Part shown: positions 1 through 10,638 of the stretch, in pieces
Layout: each line of letters opens with the position of its first letter
Numbering within the stretch: position 1 is the first letter of the stretch
NCBI GenBank assembly: GCA_027924645.1
Contig: BSBN01000781.1
Coordinates: 806,001-870,000 of the forward strand
DNA: 64,000 nucleotides
Direction of reading: 5' to 3'
Source of the DNA: Cunninghamia lanceolata
Taxonomy: Eukaryota; Streptophyta; Pinopsida; Cupressales; Cupressaceae
Notes under the pieces: generated by a model
Databases searched by the model: none
Told to the model about the DNA's origin: nothing
Seen by the model: only the letters and a program-made list of their open reading frames with translations
Program-made: the position numbers and the translations under genes

Positions 1-792
1 ATTAGGATGGGTGATTAGGATGAAATGGTTGATTATGAGGATGTTGAATTGGATTAGATGAGGTGGATAAGGGGATTATGATGAAGTTGGATTGGATAAG
101 ATGAAAATGGATGATTAGAAAGCAATTGGGAATGGTTTAAAGCTTGACTTTAGGCAACTTGAAAACAAAAGATTTCACACATACATGTACAAGTTTTCAA
201 AAGTATTTGGATTTTGGATTGGGAAAATGTATGTGAATCACACACACAAAACACAACACCCTAGATTATTCAAGTAGGAGTGTCTTTATAGTATAGGTCC
301 ATGCTCAATACCTATCCATATTTCTACCTTACTAGGAATACTTCACCAAGAGCGGATAACTAGGGATAAGGGTGTTGCACCCACTATCCCTTTCCTTGGA
401 GGATTTTAGGCCTTGCCCAAAGAAAACTTATATCTCTACTCAAGGAGGTACATGGTGAGTATCTTTAGGCTTGATCATTGAACCTTGCACCACACTAGAA
501 GATGGCCAAAAGGTCTTAAGCTAGGATGTATAATTTTCTAAGGGAGTCCCCAATATATGCAATGTATAGGGGAACAAGTCTGTGAACACTAGTCTGTTGA
601 AGGCATGTGACAAGTTACTTCACCTTGTGTCTGAAATTACTCGGGGCCCCAATGTTGTGCCAATGACTATGTGAAATGATTAAGGTACAAATTTTGCTCT
701 CCCCACTTTGATATACCCCACTAAAACATGTGTACGAGGTAATCCCTTGGGGTGATGAAATCCCCAAGCAAGCCTACTATAGGGAAAGGTAA

Positions 793-1095
793 TGTAAGGT
801 GCTTTTGATCCTTAAGATCACCAAGTGGTGCGAGATGAGAGCATACACACACAAGCACACCTTGGGTGACAAAAGTGGATGCAAGAGGTGTTTTTAATCC
901 CCAAGATCACATTAGGCACAAGGGGAGATCATAATACACACTCTTGATCCACACAAGCAAATATTAATTCCCTTAAAAAAAAGATTGTGTGTGTGTGTGT
1001 GAATGAAAGTGGCTAAGGGATGCTTTTGATTCCCAAGATCACACTAGGCACAAGGGAATAGGATACACACCTCAAGCCACAATCAAGTCCACCAA
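793..1095. repeat. three diverged tandem units
   Basis: Three units near 793, 888 and 1018 share the pattern GCTTTTGAT, CCCAAGATCACA, TAGGCACAAGGG and then a run with ACACAC. Spacing is roughly 95-130 bases. The units differ by substitutions and small indels. No coding potential is visible; this may be part of an old LTR. Confidence 0.55.
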
Positions 1096-1703
1096 GCAAA
1101 GAAAACACAAGATTTTAAAATAGAAATCTTTGACAAGTGAATTCCTACAGCAAACATGTTAGTAGCTTTGATAGATTAAGCCTTTGACAAGTAGTGCTAC
1201 AAAACAAGTATGTTAGATTGAAAAAAGATGAAATCTGCAAAAATAGATATTAGATGGAAAGACACAATAGATTAGATGGGATAATCAGATTCCTTATGAA
1301 ATTCTAAGAAATTTCAAGAAAAATTCATCAAATTTCAATAAAATTTGCAAAATATATAGCAATTTAAAGTTTGCAAGCAAACATGAACTTTGATTGATTA
1401 TACCTAAAAATATAGGTTGAATCTACTATTGAGGTCTATTGCCACTATGAATCCAGTCAAATAATCCCTCAAACAAATGTAATTTTGTGTGATTCTAACC
1501 TGTTGGGAAACATTTGTGCAAAATTGAAAAAAAGCCCTATTTTATGACCTAGGGGAGAAGATAGGCTAGTCTGGCAGTTAGTATTAAATGCTAGCAGTCT
1601 GTGTGGGAGTAGTCACATTGATAGTAATCCTATGGTGATTAAATTGGATGGTTATAGTTTAGGAATAGGTCCTAGTCACTCATGTGACCAGAGGGCAAGG
1701 CTG

Positions 1704-1795
1704 AAGGGGCTCCCTGCTCAGCGATAGGTGTCGGTCACCAATATGATCGCCTTCTAAATAGACAGGGGCTCGAGTTCAAAGTTTGTCGATTGGAT
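1704..1795 (+). other. possible tRNA-like sequence
   Basis: An A-box-like string (TGCTCAGCGATAGGTG) is followed about 50 bases later by a weak B-box-like string (GAGTTCAAAG). Between them CTTCTAAAT recalls an anticodon arm. No cloverleaf closes convincingly by eye. It could be a degraded tRNA-derived head of a SINE, or chance. Confidence 0.2.
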
Positions 1796-1802
1796 TCCAT
1801 TA

Positions 1803-2237
1803 TGTAATGATCTAAACATATAATAATGGAAATAATATAATGTAGAAGATAGATCTCACACAACACAAGAGATGTTTGTGGGCCAATATGCCCTAATATC
1901 CAATATATGCAGAAATAGAATAAACCCTTAAGGTAGGGTAACACCATACAATACTCCTTAAGGAAGAAGCCACTCCACGCTATATCTCCAAGTGATCTCC
2001 AATATAATATAATACTCTTTACATCCCTTACAATGATATTCACCTCCTATATATATACCACCTCCTAATAACATAATGGAAGGGTAATCCTAATGAAGGC
2101 CTACTTAATTCCTGATATAATTAATTATACAAGTTATCCATAAGACCTAATATAACTAACTTAAGGGATGTGTGTCACATGTCGACATCTCCATCCACCT
2201 AAATACATTATAATATCATATCCCTAGGTACATAACA
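1803..2237 (-). repeat. element 1, 3' LTR
   Basis: This 435-bp LTR pairs with 4102-4536. Read on the minus strand it begins TGTTATGTA and ends ATTACA. A TATATATA box candidate lies near 2050-2060. It is preceded on the minus strand by the candidate PPT at 2238-2251. Confidence 0.85.
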
Positions 2238-2759
2238 TGCCATCCCTCCTTGACATGTTTCATCCCTGAAACATGAGAAGAAGCCAAATAGTAAATTGTG
2301 GCAAGTTGTTATGAATGTTCCACCATGACCAGTCATCCAACCATCCATAGTTGATTTTCGTAGTGGTTTTATCTTGATAGTACCTAGATCCCATCCTTGA
2401 TCCATATTTTACTACACCCATTTGATTCCATTCCTTATCACAATAAGTCCTCCTTTGTTTCCATGAATAGATATGACTTCTATGATACCACTGATTGTTG
2501 TAGTTGTTCCTTTGATTCTATGTAGGTTCATAGTGATTTGATTGTTGTTTCCCTATAGTTTCATGCCTCCATGATCGTTTCCTCCATGCCTCTTATCTCT
2601 CTACATGATTTGGATGCCTATATATTGCACCCTTTGCTATCACTGGAACCTTCTCCAATTCTTCATCATTTTTTCCACTTATTTTGTTGGCTCATGAAGA
2701 GAATTACTTGTCTCCTCTTTTTCTCTACATCTTGCTCCTATTGCATGTCCTCTGATTCA

Positions 2760-3554
2760 TTGATGCAATCCTCAGCAGATTCTTGAACTTTCTCTTCCTT
2801 GACTTTATTTTGGACTTCATTACATATGTGTAATATCCTATAATGTAACTTTTTTCCTCCTATACCAAAGCTTCATGAACTTCTTTTGCACATTGATGTT
2901 TATTGTTCCCAAGGATTCTATCCAAGGATAACCAAGAATAATATCCAACCCATCCATATCCAACACATGAAAATTTGAATGAAAAACATATTTACCCATA
3001 GAGAGCTTCAAATCTTCAAAATTTTGAATACCCTTACCTAATATTTGATTGTTCTTGATGTGATTTACTTGTACCTATAGTTTCTTGGCTAATTCCATGT
3101 TGATGAAGTTGTACTTGTTGCTAGGGTTTATAGAAACAATAACCTTTCCCTTTTCAATACATCCTTGAAATTGAAGGATTGAATCTTTCTTCCTTGGAGC
3201 TAAAGTGCATGTACTTGTATCATTCATCTTCTCTTCATTATCCTCTTTTCCTTCTCCTACTTCCTCTTCTTATACTACTCCTTTTTCTTCATCATATTCA
3301 TGTTCTTCATCTTCTTTCTCTTGTCCTTCTTCTTCTTCTTCTTCTTCTGGAACCCATCTATCAAAGAAAGCTAGTTCCATTTGGTCTATAAAGAAGAAAT
3401 GGCATAGCACCACTCAACATACCATTTGGAAGCTATACCATTCAAGTGCCAACCTAATATTTGTTTTCCAATATTTTTCTATACCATAAATCCTTTTGAA
3501 TTGGTTCCACCATTCTAGTGCATCTCCACTTCCATCAAAATTAGGGATCCCCAT
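2760..3554 (-). pseudogene. element 1 gag-protease-like fossil
   Basis: Reading leftwards from an ATG at 3554, the protein opens MGIPNFDGSGDALEWWNQFK, which has the form of a Ty3/gypsy gag N-terminus (FDG, then LEW and an aromatic-rich helix). A Glu/Lys-rich linker follows near 3250-3350. From about 3180 to 2890 the sequence resembles a retropepsin: FQGCIEKGKVIVSI, NFINMELAKKL, a GKGI turn, FHVLDMDGLDIILGYPW and LG. The position expected to hold the catalytic D-S/T-G reads NPSN, so the Asp is missing. In-frame stops occur after the WYSFQMVC segment, after the acidic linker and after AKKL. No RT follows. This is a broken ORF; the gag call is firmer than the protease call. Confidence 0.65.
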
Positions 3555-4087
3555 TGAAACTAGGGTTTCTAAAATTTTCCAGCCTACCTGATTTTGATTG
3601 AATTATTTCGTAATGTTCTGGGACTCAAAATTAAAAATACAATTAATAGACCCTTGATAAAATTTGGCGAACTTTCCAGAAATGTAAAAATCTCAGAAAA
3701 AAATCCTTTCTTTGTGGCCTAGAAAGTGATTTTATGAAAAATAATAAAATTGACATAACTTAGTGAAAAAAGCTCCAAATCCTTCCAAATCATAATTGTA
3801 GGTGTATCACTATGTCCTTGATAAATCTTCCAAAAAGTAGGAAAAAAATCATTGAATTTTAGCCCTAGGAATGAAAATGGTGAAAACCCTAATTCTGCAA
3901 TAATTCTCTTAATTCTGCTCCAATTGCTCTCAAATCTAGACTGTAGCAGCTTCCATATGCTCTTAAAAACCCACCAAAAATCTTGCAAATATTCACCAAT
4001 ATAAGAGAGGTATATGCACTTCCCAAAATGACCTCCAAAATCAAAAACAAAATCGCCTTTTTTTTGCCTTCACAGTGTCAAGATCAT

Positions 4088-4099
4088 GCTCTGATACCA
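4088..4099 (-). promoter_or_regulatory. element 1 primer binding site
   Basis: The minus strand reads TGGTATCAGAGC, the standard plant PBS complementary to the 3' end of initiator tRNA-Met. It lies two bases inside the 5' LTR and fixes the element's direction. Confidence 0.9.
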
Positions 4100-4101
4100 C
4101 T

Positions 4102-4536
4102 TGTAATGATCTAAACATATAATAATAGAAATAATATAATGTTGAAGATAGATCTCACATGACACAAGAGATGTTTGTGGGCCAATATGCCCTAATATCC
4201 AATATATGTGGAAATAGAATAAACCCTTAAGGTAGGGTAACACCATACAATACTCCTTAAAGAAGAAGCCACTCCATGCTATATCTCCAAGTGATCTCCA
4301 ATACAATATAATAGCCTACACATCCCTTACAATGATATTCAACTCCTATATATATACCACCTCCTAATAACATAATGGAAGGGTAATCCTAATGAAGGCC
4401 TACTCAACTCATGATATAATTAATTATACAAGTTATCCATAAGACCTAATATAACTAACTTAAGGGATGTGTGCCACATGTCGACATCTACATCCACCTA
4501 AATACATTATAATATCATATCCCTAGATACATAACA
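4102..4536 (-). repeat. element 1, 5' LTR
   Basis: Partner of 1803-2237, with identical length. The terminal bases are TG and CA. On the minus strand it would supply the promoter; TATATATA near 4350-4360 is a candidate TATA box. Confidence 0.85.
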
Positions 4537-5339
4537 CACTATCCCCTGGTCCTTAATGTGATCAAATCACTGTGGAAGGGGAGTATGAAAGATGATCATG
4601 GAGGAAGGTTGTGAGTGCCTCCACTGATAGGTAGCTAGGCAGATGAGAGGACACAAGCAGGCGAGGCTGCTCACAGAAGTGGCTTGAAGGTGGTGGGCGG
4701 GAGGATTTAAACCATGTGGATCTAATCCAATAGACCTAAGGGTTGTTCTTGGTTAAACCCTATGCAAAGAAAATAAAAATCTATGGTTAGAGTCTAGATA
4801 GCATAGGAAAACATAGAAATACCCAACGAAAAAAAGAAAAACCACCAGATAGTAATAAAACCCTACAGAGAAAACTATCAGCCAGTGGATAAAGAATTAA
4901 AACCCTGTAGATAAATGAAACCCATGGATATGAATAGAGAACTAGAAGATGATGATAAACCTGTGAAGATGTCAGTATTGCGGGTCCGTACGGTACGGAT
5001 CCGTACAGATCAGCCTAGTAAACTAAAAAAATAAAAATAAAAATCACCTTAAAAATATGACTTGTTTTATGTCAAAATTCATCTACGAGCCTCTTCAGTG
5101 AGGTTAGATTTGGTGTAGGAGGCTTTTTGCGATAGGTCACCCTCAAATCATAGCCAAAATGAACTTCAACCTGCAACAAAAGGGTACAAAACCTATAAAA
5201 ACTAGCTAGATCAAGGGATAGGGTGTCCCACCGGGCATCCCAAAATGAAGAACAAAAAATGATAAGAGGAAAACAATAGAAATATGAATGAAATATTACA
5301 ACCTTTGACCTCAAATCATCATTTCTCCTTGATAGAGTG

Positions 5340-5986
5340 GAAGTAGTATGCACCCTAGAACTACCTAGCTATGCTCAATGATATTATTGATATGATATGT
5401 TGATTGCTTAATATTTCAGCAGCATAACTTTGTATAATAGGAAGGCTTGATAATGGCTTGGATGAGGGTTGATTTATAGATAGTTGATTGATAGGATGGA
5501 TGGCTAAGATTAAGAGGTGAAGGATTAGGGCAAGGATAGGGCATCCTTATGTGAATGTTTGAGATTACGAGGTTAAATTTGAATTGGATGGTTGAGATTA
5601 AGAGGTGGTTTGACTTTTGAGACACTCTATTATTTGTGTTAAGTGGATGAGGATAAGGACAAGTGGGAGATAATTGATTAAATAAAAAAATTATTTAATC
5701 AATTGTGAGAAAGAAGTGACATGGGAGGATAAATTAATTAAATAAATAAGATTTATTTAATTAATTTTGGCTAGGAGGGATATTAGATAAACTTAATTAA
5801 ATAAATATGATTTATTTAATTAAATTGGGTAATAGGATAAAATGGATAATTAATTAATTAACTAAATGTGATTTATTTAATTAATTTAGGATAAAGGTAG
5901 ACCTAGGACAAATGTGTCAAAAGGTGTTGTAAGGTGATGTCGGCAAAGGGGATTTGGATGACATGGTTAATTTCAGGTGTCTACAG
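5340..5986 (-). repeat. LTR fragment of the TGTAGACA family
   Basis: Read on the minus strand the fragment begins TGTAGACACCTGAAATTAAC at 5986, carries the palindrome array described next, then a TATA-like CTATAAATC near 5475. It resembles 21655-22528, which begins TGTAGACAGCCAAAATTGAC. The distal end is not defined, and no partner LTR is in the window. Confidence 0.5.
5672..5886. repeat. array of four AT-rich palindromes
   Basis: Four hairpin-forming units of the type TTAATTAAATAAAT-3nt-ATTTATTTAATTAA lie at about 5672-5704, 5731-5769, 5793-5823 and 5852-5886, spaced about 60 bases apart. The second has 17-base arms that match perfectly around a 3-base spacer. Confidence 0.85.
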
Positions 5987-8900
5987 TATGATAAAAGAAA
6001 AAAAAATAGTAAAGGAGAAGAATATTTATTTGTTTATATGCATTTGCAAAGCCAATGAGATTAAATGGTTGTTTAAATAAATGTTTTTTTCACTTAAGAT
6101 GGAATAGTATTACATTTGCAGTAGCAAACGTTTGATTTGATTTGTTTTTATTTAGATGTGTTTCAAGGAAATATTAGATGAAAACTTTTATAGTATATTA
6201 AATCATTTCGAGAGCAACATACATTTGAACACAACAATAAAATTATAACGGGATGGATTAAGTATTTATTAACTTCATAAGGAATATTGCATTCTATCGG
6301 TAAATAGATTTGTCACCGCAGAATAACCTTTGAAAATGACCCATTGCCCTTTGAGCGGTGACTAAATTGTCCCAACAATTGGAGAGATCATGACAGAGCA
6401 ACGATCTTCCTCTGCGTTTGAGAGGGGCAGCTCCCTCGTATGATGGGGGTATTTGTGGTTTTTGTGTACTTTTAACCTGAAAGTATAGAAAGGAGGAAAA
6501 CTAACAATAAAGATGATTAATAGAAACCCTAACAGTAGACATACGAATACTGGTTTAGATTTCACAAACTCAGGACAAATTATGAGGGGATTTCACCACA
6601 AAAGTTAGAAACCACTTTCCTAAACTCCATGATGAATTTCATGACATATGTGCAACAATGATGAAGAAAGATGGAAAATCTCAACATACGAAGAGATAAT
6701 TTATCTTAACACTTTCAAATCAGGATACCAAGACATGATTGTGCTTCATCACCCCAATTGCATGTTTCAATGGATAACTTTGATTTACACAAATACATAG
6801 AAAGATCACCAATTTGACATATGAGAAACTAGTAATCATAGCTCATAAATACATCAAGCACATACGAACTGAAATGCATTCTTCATTATCTTTTTGAAAT
6901 TATACAATTCCAAAATAAACTATACAATGTGTGAAACCAAAACTATTCCAAGAAGTTTATTCATAAATTCCCCCTACAAAAGTTCTCTCTAAAGAGTCCC
7001 CCCCTTTTACATTTGAAATAGCCTCATATTTATAATCTTTTTCCCATAACCACCTAGTAACCAACTTGTAACTACTTCCTAACAACTTCAAGTAACTACC
7101 CTTTTTTTTTTAAAGAAAACCTAATTTTGAACTTTTAATTACAATAAGTGAAACAAGTCACTTTTCCAAAATGGTATTTTTGAAAAATATAGTTTTCAAG
7201 TTGTGAATTTGGCTAAGTCACTTTCTATCTTTGTTTTGCTCCATTGTGGTGATCCAACCTCGCCGAATGTTGACATCTTCTCTGTATACCTAAATCCTAG
7301 ACTCCTGTGTTTGCACATACAAAATATGGATAGTATGTCTTCTACTACCAACATCAACATGATAGATGTAAATTGAATAAATTTGTACATTTTCCCCACT
7401 CTGATTATAACCATAATGTCATTGCTATTTACTTCTCATTTCAGTCTCAAAGCATTATGTAGAGAGGGCTAGTTGAAGAAAACACTGCATATTTTTCCAC
7501 TCCCATACAATCATGAAATGTCATTATCTCCCAAGCTAATCTCTAGAATTTCTCATAAATTGTTGTTGTTTGTAGATATGATCTTTCTCCTCCATAGAAA
7601 TCATATATCGTTTTATGACCTTCAATCTAATAACATCTGGACTTTTTCCAATTCCTTTATCTTTCGTCAATCTGAACTTCATCTCACTTACCCACTACAT
7701 TCTCATCAATTCCTAGTAAACACAACTCTATAGCCACTGGCTTTGAAGTCTCTTCTTTGACGAGGAAGTAAATTGCTCAGCTTATGTTTTAACATCTTTT
7801 GAAAACTTATTTATGTACTGAATGTAAGGCATATGAGCTTTATCAGATTTCATGAATGAGGATCGAACCTTACCTGGCACACTGGCTCATATTGAACCCG
7901 CATCATATCATTGGGTCGGCACCTTACTATTTATTCCAACATTGGGAAATCCAACCAAATGATTGATTCTTGGTCCTTCAAAGGGAAGATGTCTTCCCAA
8001 CATCCAATTATTGATTGATGACCATATTATACATACTTGAAATTTCTAAAGCTTTTTCAACAGACCCATTTAGTGCATATCATGCACTCCATCGCATTTT
8101 ATGAGATTACATCTCTTTGAGGCATTTAGTCAAACAATTCAATGCTCCTTTGCTTGAGAATTTAAAATGCATTTCCAATAATACATTTTGTGCATATTTT
8201 TCCATTCATTACATACCATGGAACAACATTTCTTTGAGGCATTATGCCAAAAGTTCATACACATTGACTAGCCTTTGGCATTATGCATCACTGTCCATCA
8301 GAGCATTTCAAATGATAATATCTGATATAAAATCTCCATCTCATTATGCTTTGAGGGTGTTCATACACAATCCCAACACTCCATTTTGGAATGCACTTTG
8401 ACCATTTTTGCAAATGCCATGGAGTTTATCTTTACACCTGAAAATAGCATTTACTTGAAAGTTTATGAAGGCTTTTCAACAAATCTATTTTATTCATCCC
8501 TTGCAATCATTCTAACTCATGAGAACACATTTCAATGAGGTATTGTGCAAAACAGTCCACGTGCCTTCCATCTCTCTATGCACGGAAGACGTTGGCAAGG
8601 GTTTCACCGCCTAGTCTAAGCATTTGCAATGATAATGTTTGACAAATCCACTAATGATGGCAAAAGTTGTGAGGTCTAGTTCGAACATCAGCCAACCGCA
8701 TTTGCATTAAAAACTTCTAAAACCTCTTCAATAAAATCATTTCATTACATAAAGTGCTCTAATGGACTACACAACACTAGTTTTACACCACAAATTGCAT
8801 TCGCTAGGTGTCTTCAATAAACCCTGTGTATATATCTTTTATCTACTGTGTACCATAAGACCACATTTCATTGAGGAATTTTGTTTAGTAGTTCATGTGC

Positions 8901-9915
8901 CTTATATCTAACAAAAATTGATTTTCAACTATGCTTCGATGGATATGTATAGTCTTTTATTTTGCATTGGCTGGGAGGAAGGTTGTAAAGGTGGTGGAGT
9001 TTGACATTACATCCGCCAATTACTTTTGCTTCACAGCTTCTAACAAAAGCATTTTGTGCACATCCCATTATTATTGCATTCACTTGAGGCATTCTATTGA
9101 ATAGTTCAATGTGCTTTGTTTGTGGTTACATATTACATATATTTCGACTAGGGCACTTGCAACTACCATTCTAACAAAAATCCATTTTCAATCTTGCTTT
9201 GAGAGGATGCTCATACATTGTGCCTGTTAGTGCCTGAATTGACTGACAATTTTTGAGCAATTCTCATGCAGGCACTTTCCCTAAGTATCCAAAAAATGTT
9301 CTAAGTGTTGGACCTCCTCGGCATTTTTCAGCTGCATCATCATATTTTCCTGAGGTGGAGGTCATCATCATCATATTTTCTTCGATGGTGGTCAGCATCA
9401 TCATGTTCCCTGTCGACCGGTTTCTCATCAGGATCATCATATTTCACTATCGGGTGATGTCTGGATATCATCCTGATCCTGCTGATGAGCTACAGTGCGC
9501 CCTGATTTGCTTGCGGGGGTGATTTCTCAAGTATCCGGTGATCTTCCAATTATCACCTTGCCCAGACATGATGATGATGTTGCCCCGATATTCTGAAGGG
9601 GTTATTCTCTAAGTTGTTCGACCTTACTTGTTTTTTCTTAAGGGTCGTCGTCATCATCATCATATTTCCAGTTATCACCATGTTGCTTGCGAGGGTCATC
9701 ATATTTTCCGCCTTCATGATATTTCGCCGGGGTGATATTTTTATCATCGGGTGATCTTGGTTATGATCATCCTGATGATGTTGTTGAAGAGTTCTAAGTG
9801 CGACCCGATATTCACTGGGGTCATCATATTTTGAACGTCAGGATGATCTTAGTCAATATCATCCTGATGATGTTATATCACTTCGTGGTTCGTTGTTTTG
9901 TCATCCTGATGATGC

Positions 9916-10516
9916 TGACGTCATTTTTATCTCAGGGTGATATCTTTTTCTCTGCCTATCTACATCATGATATTTCCGAAGGAGGGGGTGATATTTTCAT
10001 ATCACCCGGATATATGTTTGTTCCAGCATCATGATGATGCTGATATCAAGGAGATATCCGCCTGCCGGCTTCGTGCATTATCTACTGGGGGTGATCTTTT
10101 CAAGCATCATCATATTCAGTTATCGCCCCGATCTTATAGTGGAGCTACAGTGCAACCTGATATTTGTGCATCAAGATGATATTTCCAAATATCCGATTGT
10201 CTTCCGAATATCATCCTGATGTTAATATGATGATGACGTCATCAAGGTCCCGGGGGGTCATATTTCTAACACTGATCATCTTGAGGAGATCTCCCGATAT
10301 TTGCAAACATGATGATGACGTCATCCGGATATGAGGAGGTGCGCAGTAGGCAGATATGATGATGACGTCAGCAGGATATGATGATGATGTCATCAGGATG
10401 TTCATCGGCCAGACTTTTGGTATAAGCTCAGCAGGAGGATGTTCCTCCGATGGATCAGGTTGTGCGGATGAAGGCAATTATCATGCAGGTTATATTGCGA
10501 TATGATGATGACGTCA
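9916..10516 (+). promoter_or_regulatory. cluster of five TGACGTCA palindromes
   Basis: Exact TGACGTCA occurs at 9916-9923, 10234-10241, 10316-10323, 10363-10370 and 10509-10516; a near match, TGATGTCA, lies near 10385. This is the CRE/C-box core (ACGT with TGACG half sites) bound by plant bZIP factors such as the TGA group. It lies upstream of a TATA box in the solo LTR. Use as an enhancer is inference. Confidence 0.6.
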
Positions 10517-10629
10517 GGGTGATATTTCAAACAACAGGATATCATGCTGCTGGAGGATGATGATGATGAAGTCTTATACTAGTGTCGTCAGGAGCAAAAG
10601 CACCGACATGATATATGCTCATGACCTAG

Positions 10630-10638
10630 TATATAAAG
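10630..10638 (+). promoter_or_regulatory. TATA box candidate of the solo LTR
   Basis: TATATAAAG lies about 115 bases downstream of the last TGACGTCA site, the expected order for a U3 promoter. No transcription start can be read from sequence alone. Confidence 0.5.

Larger units (their letters stand above)
1..1802. other. non-coding flank, no gene seen
   Basis: No ORF here resembles a protein I recognise. The first 130 bases are rich in GGAT/GATGA words and resemble positions 5500-5650, so they may be a fragment of the same minus-strand LTR family. A GT microsatellite lies near 985-1000. The rest is AT-rich sequence without a clear assignment. Confidence 0.5.
1803..4536 (-). mobile_element. 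element 1: small pol-less LTR retrotransposon
   Basis: Two 435-bp direct repeats start TGTAATGATC and end ACATAACA on the plus strand. By eye they differ at about 20 positions with no indel. The flanks CATTA (1798-1802) and CACTA (4537-4541) look like a 5-bp TSD with one change. A minus-strand PBS matching the initiator tRNA-Met type sits beside the right LTR, and a purine-rich stretch (AAGGAGGGATGGCA) abuts the left LTR, so the element reads on the minus strand. The 1.9-kb core has room only for a gag-protease remnant; there is no RT, RNase H or integrase. Confidence 0.85.
4537..6294. other. non-coding flank with an LTR fragment
   Basis: No gene is seen. About 4980-5005 contains repeated CCGTAC/GTACGG words, also seen near 22743 in the leader of element 3. 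The right third is a minus-strand LTR fragment described separately. The remainder is AT-rich. Confidence 0.5.

Noticed and set aside
3205..3489. Ser-rich ORF on the plus strand
   Set aside because: It is the complement of the Glu/Lys-rich linker in the minus-strand gag fossil (a TCT/TTC repeat), so it is a shadow.
5072..5353. 93-codon minus-strand ORF
   Set aside because: No recognisable motif, no supporting copy elsewhere in the window, and it lies in LTR-like flank.
5672..5886. CRISPR-like array
   Set aside because: Regular spacing, but the units are AT-rich palindromes of an LTR in a eukaryotic genome with no cas genes.
9253..10477. Several 60-90-codon ORFs within the solo LTR
   Set aside because: They arise from TGATGA/TCATCA repeats in several frames on both strands; none has a domain or a consistent frame.
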